DNA of 11,706 bases from RUG11788 sp964578175 (GTDB lineage Bacteria > Bacillota_I > Bacilli_A > RF39 > UBA660): contig CAZOBH010000027.1 in assembly GCA_964578175.1 (NCBI GenBank), positions 1 through 11,706 of the forward strand, given 5' to 3'. Positions 1 to 7,425 of this stretch are shown piece by piece (position 1 is the first letter of the stretch; every line of letters begins with the position of its first letter). The notes below the pieces were generated by a model. The model was not told the origin of the DNA. It worked only from the letters and a program-made list of their open reading frames with translations, and did no database searches. A program made the position numbers and the translations under genes.

Positions 1-2440
1 TAATGTTTTGAGATACATCAACTAAACGTCTTGTTAAGTATCCAGAGTCAGCTGTTTTTAATGCAGTATCAGCTGATCCTTTACGAGCACCATGTGTTGA
101 TAAGAAGAATTCAGATACTGATAATCCTTCACGGAAGTTTGATGTAATAGGAATTTCAACTGGTGTACCATCTGGTTTTGCCATTGTTCCACGCATTCCA
201 GCAACTTGTGTAAATTGAGCAATTGATCCACGAGCTTTAGAATGCATCATCATGAAGATTGGGTTATCTTCATCTTGATCAGCTTTAATTTCAAGTTCCT
301 TTTGTACTTGAGCTTTAGCTGCATCCCATGTAGAAATGACTTTTTCAAATCTTTCTTCTTCAGTTATTAATCCACGATTATATTGTTTATTAATCTTTTC
401 TACTAATTTATTAGATTCTTCTATAATTTCATTTTTCTTATCACTTGTTACGACATCTGAAATTGAAATTGTAACTCCAGCAATAGTAGATTCTTTGAAT
501 CCTAAATCTTTTAATTTATCTAGCATTATAGAAGTTTCAGTTGTTTTATATCTTTTAAATACTTGTGCAATTATCTTTTCTAATGTACCTTTAGCGAATG
601 GTTTTACTATAGGCATTTCTTTAATCTTTTCAGGAATATTATCTCCCTTATTTAAGAAATATTTTTGTGGAGTAATATTTTGAATATTATCCATTGTTGG
701 TTCATTAATATATGCAAATGAATCAGGTAATATTTCATTAAATTTAATTTTTCCACAAGTAGTAACTAAATATTTATCTTTTTGTTCATCAATAAATATT
801 TTATGTTTAAATGAACTAGCTGGAAGTGCAATTCTTGTATGAAGAGTAATTTCTCTTCTTTCATATGCCATTAACACTTCATCAGGATTCTTGAATATTC
901 TTCCTTCTCCCTCTTCTCCAGCTTTTTCCATAGTTATGTAATAGTTTCCTAATACCATGTCTTGAGATGGAGTAACAATTGGACTACCATCTTTTGGACT
1001 TAAGATATTATTAGATCCTAACATAAGAAGTCTTGCTTCAGTTTGAGCTTCAGTTGATAATGGTACGTGTACAGCCATTTGGTCTCCATCGAAGTCTGCA
1101 TTAAATGCAGGACATACTAATGGGTGAAGTCTAATAGCTTTACCACCAATTAATACTGGTTCAAATGCTTGAATTCCTAATCTATGTAATGTAGGAGCAC
1201 GGTTTAATAAAACTGGATGCTCTTTAATTACTTCTTCAACTATATCCCATACTTGAGGATCTCTATTATCAATAAGTCTCTTAGCTGCTTTAATATTGTG
1301 AGCTATATCTTTTTCAACAAGTCCATGAATAACATGTGGTTTGAATAATTCAATTGCCATTTCTTTTGGAATACCACATTGATACATTTTTAGACTTGGT
1401 CCAACAACAATAACACTACGTCCAGAATAGTCAACACGTTTTCCTAATAGGTTTTGACGGAAACGCCCTTGTTTACCTTTTAACATACTAGAAAGTGACT
1501 TAAGAACACGATTTCCAGCACCAGTGATGCTTCTTCCACGTCTTCCATTGTCAAATAATGCGTCAACTGCTTCTTGTAACATACGCTTTTCATTTTGAAT
1601 AATTATACCTGGAGCGTTTAATGCAATAAGTTTTTTCAAACGATTATTACGATTAATAACTCTTCTATATAAATCATTTAAATCAGATGTAGCAAATCTT
1701 CCACCATCTAATTGAATCATTGGTCTTAATTCAGGTGGAATAACTGGAATAACATCTAAAATCATCCATTCAGGTCTTTGATTAGATTCATAGAACGCAT
1801 TTAATGCATCTAATCTTTTAACTAATCTAACTTTCTTTTGACCTTGGGCATTTTGTAATTCTTCAGAAATTTGATCAATTTCCTTTTTAAGATCTACTTG
1901 TTTAAGTAACTCTTTAATTGCTTCTGCACCCATTCCTACTTTAAATGTATTTCCATATTTTTCATAATATTGACGATATTCTTTTTCAGATAAAGTTTGT
2001 TTATTTTCTAATGGTGTAGCTCCTTTGTCAATAACTATATAACTAACAAAGTATAATACTTCTTCCAAATCTCTTGGACTCATATCAAGTACAAGCCCCA
2101 TACGAGATGGAACACCTTTAAAATACCAAATATGAGATACAGGAGTTGCAAGTTCAATATGTCCCATTCTTTCACGTCTAACTTTAGAACGAGTTACTTC
2201 AACTCCACATCTATCACATACTATATTTTTATATCTAATTCTTTTATATTTACCACAAGAACATTCAAAGTCTTTAGTTGGTCCAAATATTCTTTCACAG
2301 AATAATCCATCTCTTTCTGGTTTTAATGTTCTATAATTTATTGTTTCAGGTTTTTTAACTTCACCATATGACCAACTACGAATCATTTCTGGAGATGCGA
2401 TACCAATTTTTAATCCTTCAAATGAATTAACTGCTATCAT
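1..2440 (-). CDS. rpoC: DNA-directed RNA polymerase subunit beta' (RpoC), N-terminal 813 residues, cut by window edge
   Basis: Largest subunit of the core RNA polymerase; together with beta it forms the active-site cleft. I translated it by hand from the ATG at 2440. The N-terminal zinc-binding domain has C60, C62, C75 and C78. The catalytic Mg motif NADFDGD lies at residues 447-453, with D449, D451 and D453 as the metal-binding aspartates. The fragment continues through the GARKGSADTALKTADSGYL bridge helix and stops at VDVSQNI, before the trigger loop and the second zinc site. The family is about 1200 residues in Bacilli, so roughly a third is missing off the left edge. The start lies 2 nt after the rpoB stop, and its ribosome binding site (AGGAG at 2451-2455) is inside the last rpoB codons, so translation is probably coupled to rpoB. 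The conserved Leu of the bridge helix (E. coli 783) is Ser here. Confidence 0.97.
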   Translation of the reverse strand, partial: MIAVNSFEGLKIGIASPEMIRSWSYGEVKKPETINYRTLKPERDGLFCERIFGPTKDFECSCGKYKRIRYKNIVCDRCGVEVTRSKVRRERMGHIELATPVSHIWYFKGVPSRMGLVLDMSPRDLEEVLYFVSYIVIDKGATPLENKQTLSEKEYRQYYEKYGNTFKVGMGAEAIKELLKQVDLKKEIDQISEELQNAQGQKKVRLVKRLDALNAFYESNQRPEWMILDVIPVIPPELRPMIQLDGGRFATSDLNDLYRRVINRNNRLKKLIALNAPGIIIQNEKRMLQEAVDALFDNGRRGRSITGAGNRVLKSLSSMLKGKQGRFRQNLLGKRVDYSGRSVIVVGPSLKMYQCGIPKEMAIELFKPHVIHGLVEKDIAHNIKAAKRLIDNRDPQVWDIVEEVIKEHPVLLNRAPTLHRLGIQAFEPVLIGGKAIRLHPLVCPAFNADFDGDQMAVHVPLSTEAQTEARLLMLGSNNILSPKDGSPIVTPSQDMVLGNYYITMEKAGEEGEGRIFKNPDEVLMAYERREITLHTRIALPASSFKHKIFIDEQKDKYLVTTCGKIKFNEILPDSFAYINEPTMDNIQNITPQKYFLNKGDNIPEKIKEMPIVKPFAKGTLEKIIAQVFKRYKTTETSIMLDKLKDLGFKESTIAGVTISISDVVTSDKKNEIIEESNKLVEKINKQYNRGLITEEERFEKVISTWDAAKAQVQKELEIKADQDEDNPIFMMMHSKARGSIAQFTQVAGMRGTMAKPDGTPVEIPITSNFREGLSVSEFFLSTHGARKGSADTALKTADSGYLTRRLVDVSQNI

Positions 2441-2442
2441 TA

Positions 2443-5400
2443 TTATTCATCTCCTTTCTCAAGACTTGATTCAAACTTGCTTTCTTCCTCTGCATCAAAT
2501 TCATCATCTTCTATCGAATCCAAATCATCATCATCGTCAAATTCATCATCTTCATCTTCTTGATAATCATCATTTGGTTCTTCTACTGTTTCAATTTTCT
2601 TTGCAGGAAGTTCTATATCATCGATATTTGTATCAATATCATCTTTATATTCTTCATCTTCTATTTCTTTTAATTGATGTTCTTTTCCTTCATCATCAAT
2701 AATACTTAAGTTTAATCCAAGAGCTTGTAACTCTTTCATAAGTACTCTGAATGATTCTGGAATACCTGTAATTTCGAAATTTTCTCCTTTAACAAGAGCT
2801 TCATAAACTTTAACACGTCCTAGAACATCATCAGATTTAACCGTTAAGATTTCTTGTAATACATGACTTGCTCCATATCCTTCTAGAGCCCAAACTTCCA
2901 TTTCTCCAAATCTTTGACCACCCATTTGAGCTTTACCTCCAAGAGGTTGTTGAGTAACTAATGAGTAAGGTCCTGTTGAACGAGCATGTAACTTATCATC
3001 AACCATGTGATGTAGTTTAATCATGTACATAACTCCAACACAGATTCTATTATCAAATGGTTCTCCTGTTCTACCATCATATAGAACAGTTTTTCCATCT
3101 GCATCCATTCCAGCTTCTTTCATCATTTCAGCTATATCTTCAGTTTTAGCACCATCAAATACTGGTGTAGCAACATGAACATTAAGCTTCTTAGCTGCCA
3201 TTCCAAGATGCATTTCAAGTACTTGCCCAAGGTTCATACGAGAAGGTACACCTTGTGGATTTAACATAATATCAACTGGAGTACCATCTGGTAGATATGG
3301 CATATCTTCTTGTGGAAGAATTAGTGAAATAACACCTTTATTACCATGACGTCCACTCATTTTGTCTCCAACTTGAATTTTTCTCTTTTGTGCTATATAT
3401 ACACGAATTACTTTAGATACTCCAGCAGGTAAATTATCATTATCCTTACGAGTAAATATCTTAACATCGTGAACAATACCATCTCCACCATGTGGAACTC
3501 TTAATGATGTATCACGAACTTCTCTAGTTTTTTCTCCGAAGATTGCATGTAATAATTTTTCTTCAGAAGTAAGTTCAGCCATTCCTTTTGGTGTAACTTT
3601 ACCAACAAGAATATCTCCTTCTTTTACTTCAGTTCCAACTATAACTACACCATCTTCGTCTAGATTTTTACGTGCTTCATCACTAACATTTGGAATATCT
3701 CTTGTAATTTCTTCTGGTCCTAATTTAGTTTCACGACATTGCATTTCAAAGTCCTCTAAGTGAATTCCAGTATAAACATCATCTTTAACTAAATTTTCAT
3801 TTAAAATAACAGCATCTTCGTAGTTATATCCATTAAATGTCATGAATGCAACAACCACGTTCTTACCTAAAGCTAATTCTCCTTGATCTGTTGATGGTCC
3901 ATCAGCTATTACATGTCCAGCTTTAATCTTATCTCCAACTTTAACAATAGGTCTTTGATGTTGGCATGTACCAGCATTTGAAAATTCGAAATTAGCTAAA
4001 TAATATTCGTCTTTTCCACCCTTAGTTTTAATAACAATCTTACGAGCATCAACATATTCAACAACACCATCAGCTTTAGCAACAACTACTGCTCCACTGT
4101 CTTTTGCTGCAATATATTCTACACCTGTTCCAACAAATGGTGCTTCAGCTTTTAATAATGGTACAGATTGACGTTGCATGTTAGCTCCCATCAATGCACG
4201 AGTTGCATCGTCATGTTCAAGGAATGGAATACAACTTGTAGTAACTGCAACTACTTGTTGAGGAGATACATCTACATAATCAACTTGTTCTGGTTTAACT
4301 AAAATGTTTTCTCCTCTATATCTTGCAGGAACTTGTTCCTCAATCATTTCATCATTATCATTAAGTTCATTAGTAGCAAGAGATATAATTAATTCCTCTT
4401 CCTCATCTGCTGTTAAATAATCTATTTGATCTGTTAATTTTTTATTTTCTACTTTACGATATGGAGTCATAATAAATCCATATTCATCTATTTTTGCATA
4501 ACTTGCAAGTGATGTAATAAGTCCAATGTTTTGTCCTTCTGGAGATTCAATTGGACAAATTCTTCCATAGTGAGATACGTTAACATCACGTACTTCAGTT
4601 CCAGCTCTATCACGAGATAATCCACCTGGTCCTAAAGCTGATAAACGTCTCTTATTAGTTAACTCCGCAATTGGGTTAGTTTGATCCATGAATTGAGATA
4701 ATTGAGATGAACCAAAGAATTCTTTCATTGCAGCAGTAATAGGTCTTATATTAATTAATGTTTTAGGTGTAACTTCATCCATATCTTGAGTAGTCATTCT
4801 TTCACGAATAACTCTTTCCATACGAGCAACACCAATTCTAAATTGATTTTGTAATAATTCACCAACTTGACGAATACGACGATTTCCTAAATGGTCTATT
4901 TCATCAAAATTACCAAATCCATTTAATAAATTTAAGTAATATGAAACAGATGCATATACATCAGGTATAGTTAATCTTTTTAAATCTATACTTTGATCAT
5001 TACCTATAATAGTAATGATTCTCTTCTTATTATTAGGATCATATACTTTAATAGTTTGAATCTTATTATTATTATCTAAATCTTCATTTATTTTAGTTTC
5101 TTCAACATTATAACCATTTTCAAATATAGGTTTTAATTGTTCTAAAATATCTTTACTAATAACAGTTCCTTTTTCAACAACTACTTTCTTATCATCTTTA
5201 ATATCTTCAGCTAAAGTTAATCCTAAAACTCTATCTAAAACATTTAATTTACGATTAAATTTATATCTTCCAACTTTTGCTAAATCATATCTAAATTCAT
5301 CAAAGAATCTAGTAATAATTTGGTTTTTAGAAGAATCAAGTGTTGCTGGTTCTCCTGGTCTTAATTTTTCATAAATTTCAATTAAAGCTTCATCTGTATT

Positions 5401-6081
5401 TCTAGTTGAATCTTTAGCTAATGTATTTTCAAGATATTCATCTTTTCCAAATACTTTTATAATATCTTCATCACTAGATAATCCAAAAGCTCTTAATAAT
5501 GTAGTAATAGGTACTTTTCTAGTTCTATCTATTCTTACATACAAAACATCTCTGGCATCAGTTTCAAATTCTAACCAAGTACCACGAGTTGGTATAATTT
5601 GAGAAGTAATGGATACCCTTCCACTTTTATCTACTTCTCTATTAAAATAAACACTAGGTGATCTAACTAATTGAGATACAATAACACGTTCAGCTCCATT
5701 AATAACAAATGTACCGCTATCAGTCATTATTGGCATGTCACCTAAAAAGATTTCTTGCTCTTTAACTTCTCCAGTTTCATGATTAAAAAGACGTACTTGT
5801 ACCTTTAAAGGTGCAGCATAAGTAGTCTCTCTATCCTTACTCTCCCTTATAGTATATCTAGGTTCATCAAAATGATAATCTCCAAACTCTAATGATAAAG
5901 TTCCTGAGAAATTTTCAACTGGAAATAAATCTGTAAATACATCCTCTATTCCCTTTTCAATAAACCATTGATATGATTTCTTTTGGATCTCTAATAAATC
6001 CTTTAATTCATAAGTTTTCTTAATTCTAGAAAAACTTCTTCTTTGACGGTGGTCTCCGCAATTGATAATTTTATATGCCAC
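2443..6081 (-). CDS. rpoB: DNA-directed RNA polymerase subunit beta (RpoB), 1212 aa
   Basis: Second large subunit of the core RNA polymerase and target of rifampicin. The sequence follows Bacillus RpoB over nearly its full length. The active-site NYED acidic pair is E755/D756, and the catalytic lysines are K907 (GDKMSGRHG) and K915 (HGNKG). I chose the GTG at 6081, which reads MAYKIINCGDHRQRRS, because AGGGGTGA at 6087-6094 is well placed in front of it. An upstream in-frame TTG at 6099 would add six residues but has no ribosome binding site. In the rifampicin pocket the segment QFMDQTNPIAELTNKRR has Asn476 where E. coli has His526, whereas Asp516 and Ser531 are kept. The C-terminus is an unusually acidic tail: 29 of the last 52 residues are Asp or Glu. 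It is transcribed from its own promoter and followed by rpoC after 2 nt. Confidence 0.98.
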   Translation of the reverse strand: MAYKIINCGDHRQRRSFSRIKKTYELKDLLEIQKKSYQWFIEKGIEDVFTDLFPVENFSGTLSLEFGDYHFDEPRYTIRESKDRETTYAAPLKVQVRLFNHETGEVKEQEIFLGDMPIMTDSGTFVINGAERVIVSQLVRSPSVYFNREVDKSGRVSITSQIIPTRGTWLEFETDARDVLYVRIDRTRKVPITTLLRAFGLSSDEDIIKVFGKDEYLENTLAKDSTRNTDEALIEIYEKLRPGEPATLDSSKNQIITRFFDEFRYDLAKVGRYKFNRKLNVLDRVLGLTLAEDIKDDKKVVVEKGTVISKDILEQLKPIFENGYNVEETKINEDLDNNNKIQTIKVYDPNNKKRIITIIGNDQSIDLKRLTIPDVYASVSYYLNLLNGFGNFDEIDHLGNRRIRQVGELLQNQFRIGVARMERVIRERMTTQDMDEVTPKTLINIRPITAAMKEFFGSSQLSQFMDQTNPIAELTNKRRLSALGPGGLSRDRAGTEVRDVNVSHYGRICPIESPEGQNIGLITSLASYAKIDEYGFIMTPYRKVENKKLTDQIDYLTADEEEELIISLATNELNDNDEMIEEQVPARYRGENILVKPEQVDYVDVSPQQVVAVTTSCIPFLEHDDATRALMGANMQRQSVPLLKAEAPFVGTGVEYIAAKDSGAVVVAKADGVVEYVDARKIVIKTKGGKDEYYLANFEFSNAGTCQHQRPIVKVGDKIKAGHVIADGPSTDQGELALGKNVVVAFMTFNGYNYEDAVILNENLVKDDVYTGIHLEDFEMQCRETKLGPEEITRDIPNVSDEARKNLDEDGVVIVGTEVKEGDILVGKVTPKGMAELTSEEKLLHAIFGEKTREVRDTSLRVPHGGDGIVHDVKIFTRKDNDNLPAGVSKVIRVYIAQKRKIQVGDKMSGRHGNKGVISLILPQEDMPYLPDGTPVDIMLNPQGVPSRMNLGQVLEMHLGMAAKKLNVHVATPVFDGAKTEDIAEMMKEAGMDADGKTVLYDGRTGEPFDNRICVGVMYMIKLHHMVDDKLHARSTGPYSLVTQQPLGGKAQMGGQRFGEMEVWALEGYGASHVLQEILTVKSDDVLGRVKVYEALVKGENFEITGIPESFRVLMKELQALGLNLSIIDDEGKEHQLKEIEDEEYKDDIDTNIDDIELPAKKIETVEEPNDDYQEDEDDEFDDDDDLDSIEDDEFDAEEESKFESSLEKGDE

Positions 6082-6135
6082 TAAATTCACCCCTAACAAT
6101 AATAATTAACAAAGAACATAATATTAACAAATAAT

Positions 6136-6219
6136 ACATTGCCAATTTATATTATTAGCATAAAGTGAGCAAGAAGTCAACGAAAAAAGTGATTTTGATA
6201 ATGATTTAAACGGCAATGT
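6136..6219. repeat. 8-bp inverted repeat flanking the rpoBC promoter
   Basis: The plus strand has ACATTGCC at 6136-6143 and its exact reverse complement GGCAATGT at 6212-6219, 68 nt apart. The core promoter lies between them. Neighbouring bases are also partly symmetric (an A-rich run before GGCAATG, T-rich after it). It could be a paired protein-binding site or chance in AT-rich DNA. The arms are the most GC-rich part of this intergenic region. Confidence 0.4.
6151..6180 (-). promoter_or_regulatory. rpoBC promoter
   Basis: The minus strand reads TTGACT (6175-6180) and then an AT-rich -10 element, TAATAAT at 6151-6157. The spacing is 17 or 18 nt depending on the hexamer chosen, and a TG dinucleotide in front suggests an extended -10. 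Transcription would start near 6144 and leave a leader of about 60 nt before the rpoB GTG. The element lies downstream of two terminators, so it should be the main source of rpoBC transcripts. Confidence 0.7.
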
Positions 6220-6233
6220 TTTAATAATTATGG

Positions 6234-6274
6234 AAAATAAAAGAGTTAACTTACAAAAATGTATAGTTAACTCT
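6234..6274 (-). terminator. second intrinsic terminator between rplL and rpoB
   Basis: On the minus strand GAGTTAACT (6265-6273) pairs perfectly with AGTTAACTC (6243-6251). An inner TACA/TGTA pairing lies above a bulged A, and the loop is TTTT. A U-rich tract TTTTATTTT follows at 6234-6242. With the terminator at 6339-6366 it insulates rpoBC from rplJL. Confidence 0.85.
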
Positions 6275-6287
6275 CCTTTCATGATAT

Positions 6288-6316
6288 ATCTTAATATATA
6301 TTTTTTTATAAATCAA
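6288..6316 (-). promoter_or_regulatory. weak promoter-like sequence between the two terminators
   Basis: TTGATT (6311-6316) and TAAGAT (6288-6293) are spaced 17 nt on the minus strand. A transcript starting near 6282 would meet the terminator at 6234-6274 within about 50 nt, so it would give only a tiny RNA unless there is readthrough into rpoB. Such matches are frequent in AT-rich DNA, so this is tentative. Confidence 0.25.
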
Positions 6317-6338
6317 TAATAAATTTCACTAAAAGTGT

Positions 6339-6366
6339 AAAAAAAAGAAGTTAATTATTTAACTTC
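6339..6366 (-). terminator. rplJL terminator overlapping the rplL stop codon
   Basis: On the minus strand GAAGTTAA (6359-6366) pairs with TTAACTTC (6347-6354) as an uninterrupted 8-bp stem. The loop has four nt and is followed by eight T residues (6339-6346). The first arm encodes the last residues of L7/L12 and the loop contains its TAA stop. Ribosomes finishing rplL would therefore sit on the hairpin, so termination may depend on ribosome release. Confidence 0.9.
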
Positions 6367-6723
6367 TACTACAGCTCCAGCTTCTTCTAACTTAGCTTTG
6401 ATTTCATTTGCTTCATCTGTTGAAATGTTTTCTTTAACAGCTCCACCATTATCAGCGATAGCTTTTGAATCAGCAAGTCCAAGACCAGTGATTTCTTTAA
6501 TTGCTTTGATAACATTAATTTTGCTATCTCCAGCACTAACTAATGTAACAGTTACTTGGCTTGGTGCAGCTTCTTCAGCACCTCCAGCTGCTGGTGCAGC
6601 TACTGCTACAGCACTTGGATCTACTCCAAATTCTTCTTTCATTGCATCTACTAATTCTTTAATTTCTAATAAATTCATTTCTTTTAAAGCACTTATAAAA
6701 TCATCTTTATTTAATTTAGCCAT
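6355..6723 (-). CDS. rplL: 50S ribosomal protein L7/L12, 122 aa
   Basis: Stalk protein that binds in multiple copies to L10 and recruits translational GTPases to the ribosome. The N-terminal dimerisation domain is about residues 1-35, and an Ala/Pro/Gly/Glu hinge spans about 36-54. The globular C-terminal domain carries KINVIKAIKEITGLGL and ends in EEAGAVVEVK. The usual EKTEFDV segment after the hinge is replaced by SQVTVTL. The usual GLGLKEAK is GLGLADSK, so the Lys at E. coli position 81 is Ala. Those helices face elongation factors, and the fold looks intact. AGGAGG stands a few nt before the ATG. The gene follows rplJ after 48 nt with no structure between, so the two share one transcript, which ends at the terminator over this stop codon. 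Confidence 0.97.
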   Translation of the reverse strand: MAKLNKDDFISALKEMNLLEIKELVDAMKEEFGVDPSAVAVAAPAAGGAEEAAPSQVTVTLVSAGDSKINVIKAIKEITGLGLADSKAIADNGGAVKENISTDEANEIKAKLEEAGAVVEVK

Positions 6724-6771
6724 TTTTATTTCCTCCTATATTTTATTTTTATTTATTTCCTTATAATCTTT

Positions 6772-7263
6772 TTATTCTTCTTTTTGTTTTGCATATAAAT
6801 CTAAAGCGATAGATAAATCTCTTGGGATTGCCATCATACCACCAGCAAGCATAGTAAGTAATCCTTCTCTTGAAGGGATTGCTGCATATTGTGCAAGAGT
6901 TTCTTTATCAGCAACTTTTCCATCAATAATTCCAACTTTTAAAACTAATGCTTGGTTTTTCTTAGCAAAATCAGTTAACACTTTAGCAGATCCTACTTGA
7001 TCGCTTCCAAATGCCATTGCACTTGGTCCTACTAAACTTTCTTTAATATCGATATTCATATCATCGAAAGCTCTAGACATTAAAGTGTTCTTATATACTT
7101 TATAATCTGCATCATTATCTTTAAGAGTTCTTCTTAATTCTTTTGCTTCTTCATCAGTGATTCCACGATAATCAAACAAAACAACTGATGCACTACTAGA
7201 AACACGATCTTTAATTTCATCAATTATTTCTTGTTTCTTAGCTAAAATCTTAGCATTTGCCAT
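6772..7263 (-). CDS. rplJ: 50S ribosomal protein L10, 163 aa
   Basis: Base of the ribosomal stalk. It binds 23S rRNA beside L11 and carries L7/L12 dimers on its C-terminal helix. The N-terminal rRNA-binding region contains SASVVLFDYRGIT and the KVYKNTLMSRAF segment; the C-terminal helix runs from about residue 130 to the end (MMAIPRDLSIALDLYAKQK). The length is normal for the family. The start is set by AGGAGGTG directly upstream of the ATG. It is the first gene after a perfect-consensus promoter and an L10 leader, so expression is probably limited by the L10-L12 complex through attenuation, as known for B. subtilis. Confidence 0.97.
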   Translation of the reverse strand: MANAKILAKKQEIIDEIKDRVSSSASVVLFDYRGITDEEAKELRRTLKDNDADYKVYKNTLMSRAFDDMNIDIKESLVGPSAMAFGSDQVGSAKVLTDFAKKNQALVLKVGIIDGKVADKETLAQYAAIPSREGLLTMLAGGMMAIPRDLSIALDLYAKQKEE

Positions 7264-7288
7264 TTCACACCTCCTATTATATTTAAAA

Positions 7289-7383
7289 GTGCCACATAAA
7301 AAGGTCTTTGCATAGACAAAGACCTAAGTATTTATATTAAGTCCTCGGTAGGATTTATTTTTACACCTACTGTCTATGGCACC
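7289..7383 (-). promoter_or_regulatory. L10 leader (ribosomal protein autoregulatory RNA)
   Basis: The leader contains the segments typical of Firmicute L10 leaders: GTGCCATAGACAGTAGGTG in the 5' half and TCCTACCGAGGAC in the middle. GTAGG and CCTAC pair around an A/U-rich loop. GTGCCA (7377-7382) can close the element with TGGCAC (7289-7294). The alternative pairing CATAGACA (7371-7378) with TGTCTATG (7311-7318) would break the attenuator hairpin. In B. subtilis the L10-L12 complex binds this RNA and promotes termination. The same switch is inferred here from the complementarities. Confidence 0.9.
7298..7325 (-). terminator. attenuator hairpin of the rplJL leader
   Basis: On the minus strand AGGTCTTTG (7317-7325) pairs with CAAAGACCT (7302-7310) as a perfect 9-bp stem. 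The loop is TCTATG, followed by a short T run (7298-7301). The loop and stem base TGTCTATG (7311-7318) are fully complementary to an upstream segment at 7371-7378, which would form the antiterminator. Confidence 0.85.
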
Positions 7384-7396
7384 AAAATCAATTTAT

Positions 7397-7425
7397 ATTA
7401 TATATTGTTAATTACTATTTGTCAA
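7397..7425 (-). promoter_or_regulatory. rplJL promoter, perfect sigma-A consensus
   Basis: The minus strand has TTGACA (7420-7425), exactly 17 nt, then TATAAT (7397-7402). Both hexamers match the housekeeping consensus completely. The -35 lies in the last sense codons of rplA (Phe-Asp-Lys) and the stop codon falls in the spacer. Transcription would begin near 7390, just before the L10 leader. Confidence 0.9.

Noticed and set aside
336..683. 115-codon plus-strand frame opposite rpoC
   Set aside because: It lies entirely within conserved rpoC coding sequence on the other strand, with no ribosome binding site; antisense shadow.
6082..6099. TTG start six codons upstream in rpoB
   Set aside because: AGGGGTGA lies between it and the GTG at 6081, so the GTG is the supported start.
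6105..6131. 9-bp direct repeat ATTAACAAA in the rpoB leader
   Set aside because: Two copies of an AT-rich 9-mer 18 bp apart are expected by chance in such DNA; no associated structure.
6124..6282. 52-codon ATG open frame on the minus strand between rplL and rpoB
   Set aside because: It has no Shine-Dalgarno, and it runs through a strong terminator and the rpoBC promoter. The peptide shows no recognisable family. Chance frame.
6398..6766. 122-codon plus-strand frame opposite rplL
   Set aside because: Mirror of the rplL reading frame; its composition follows from the Ala-rich hinge on the other strand.
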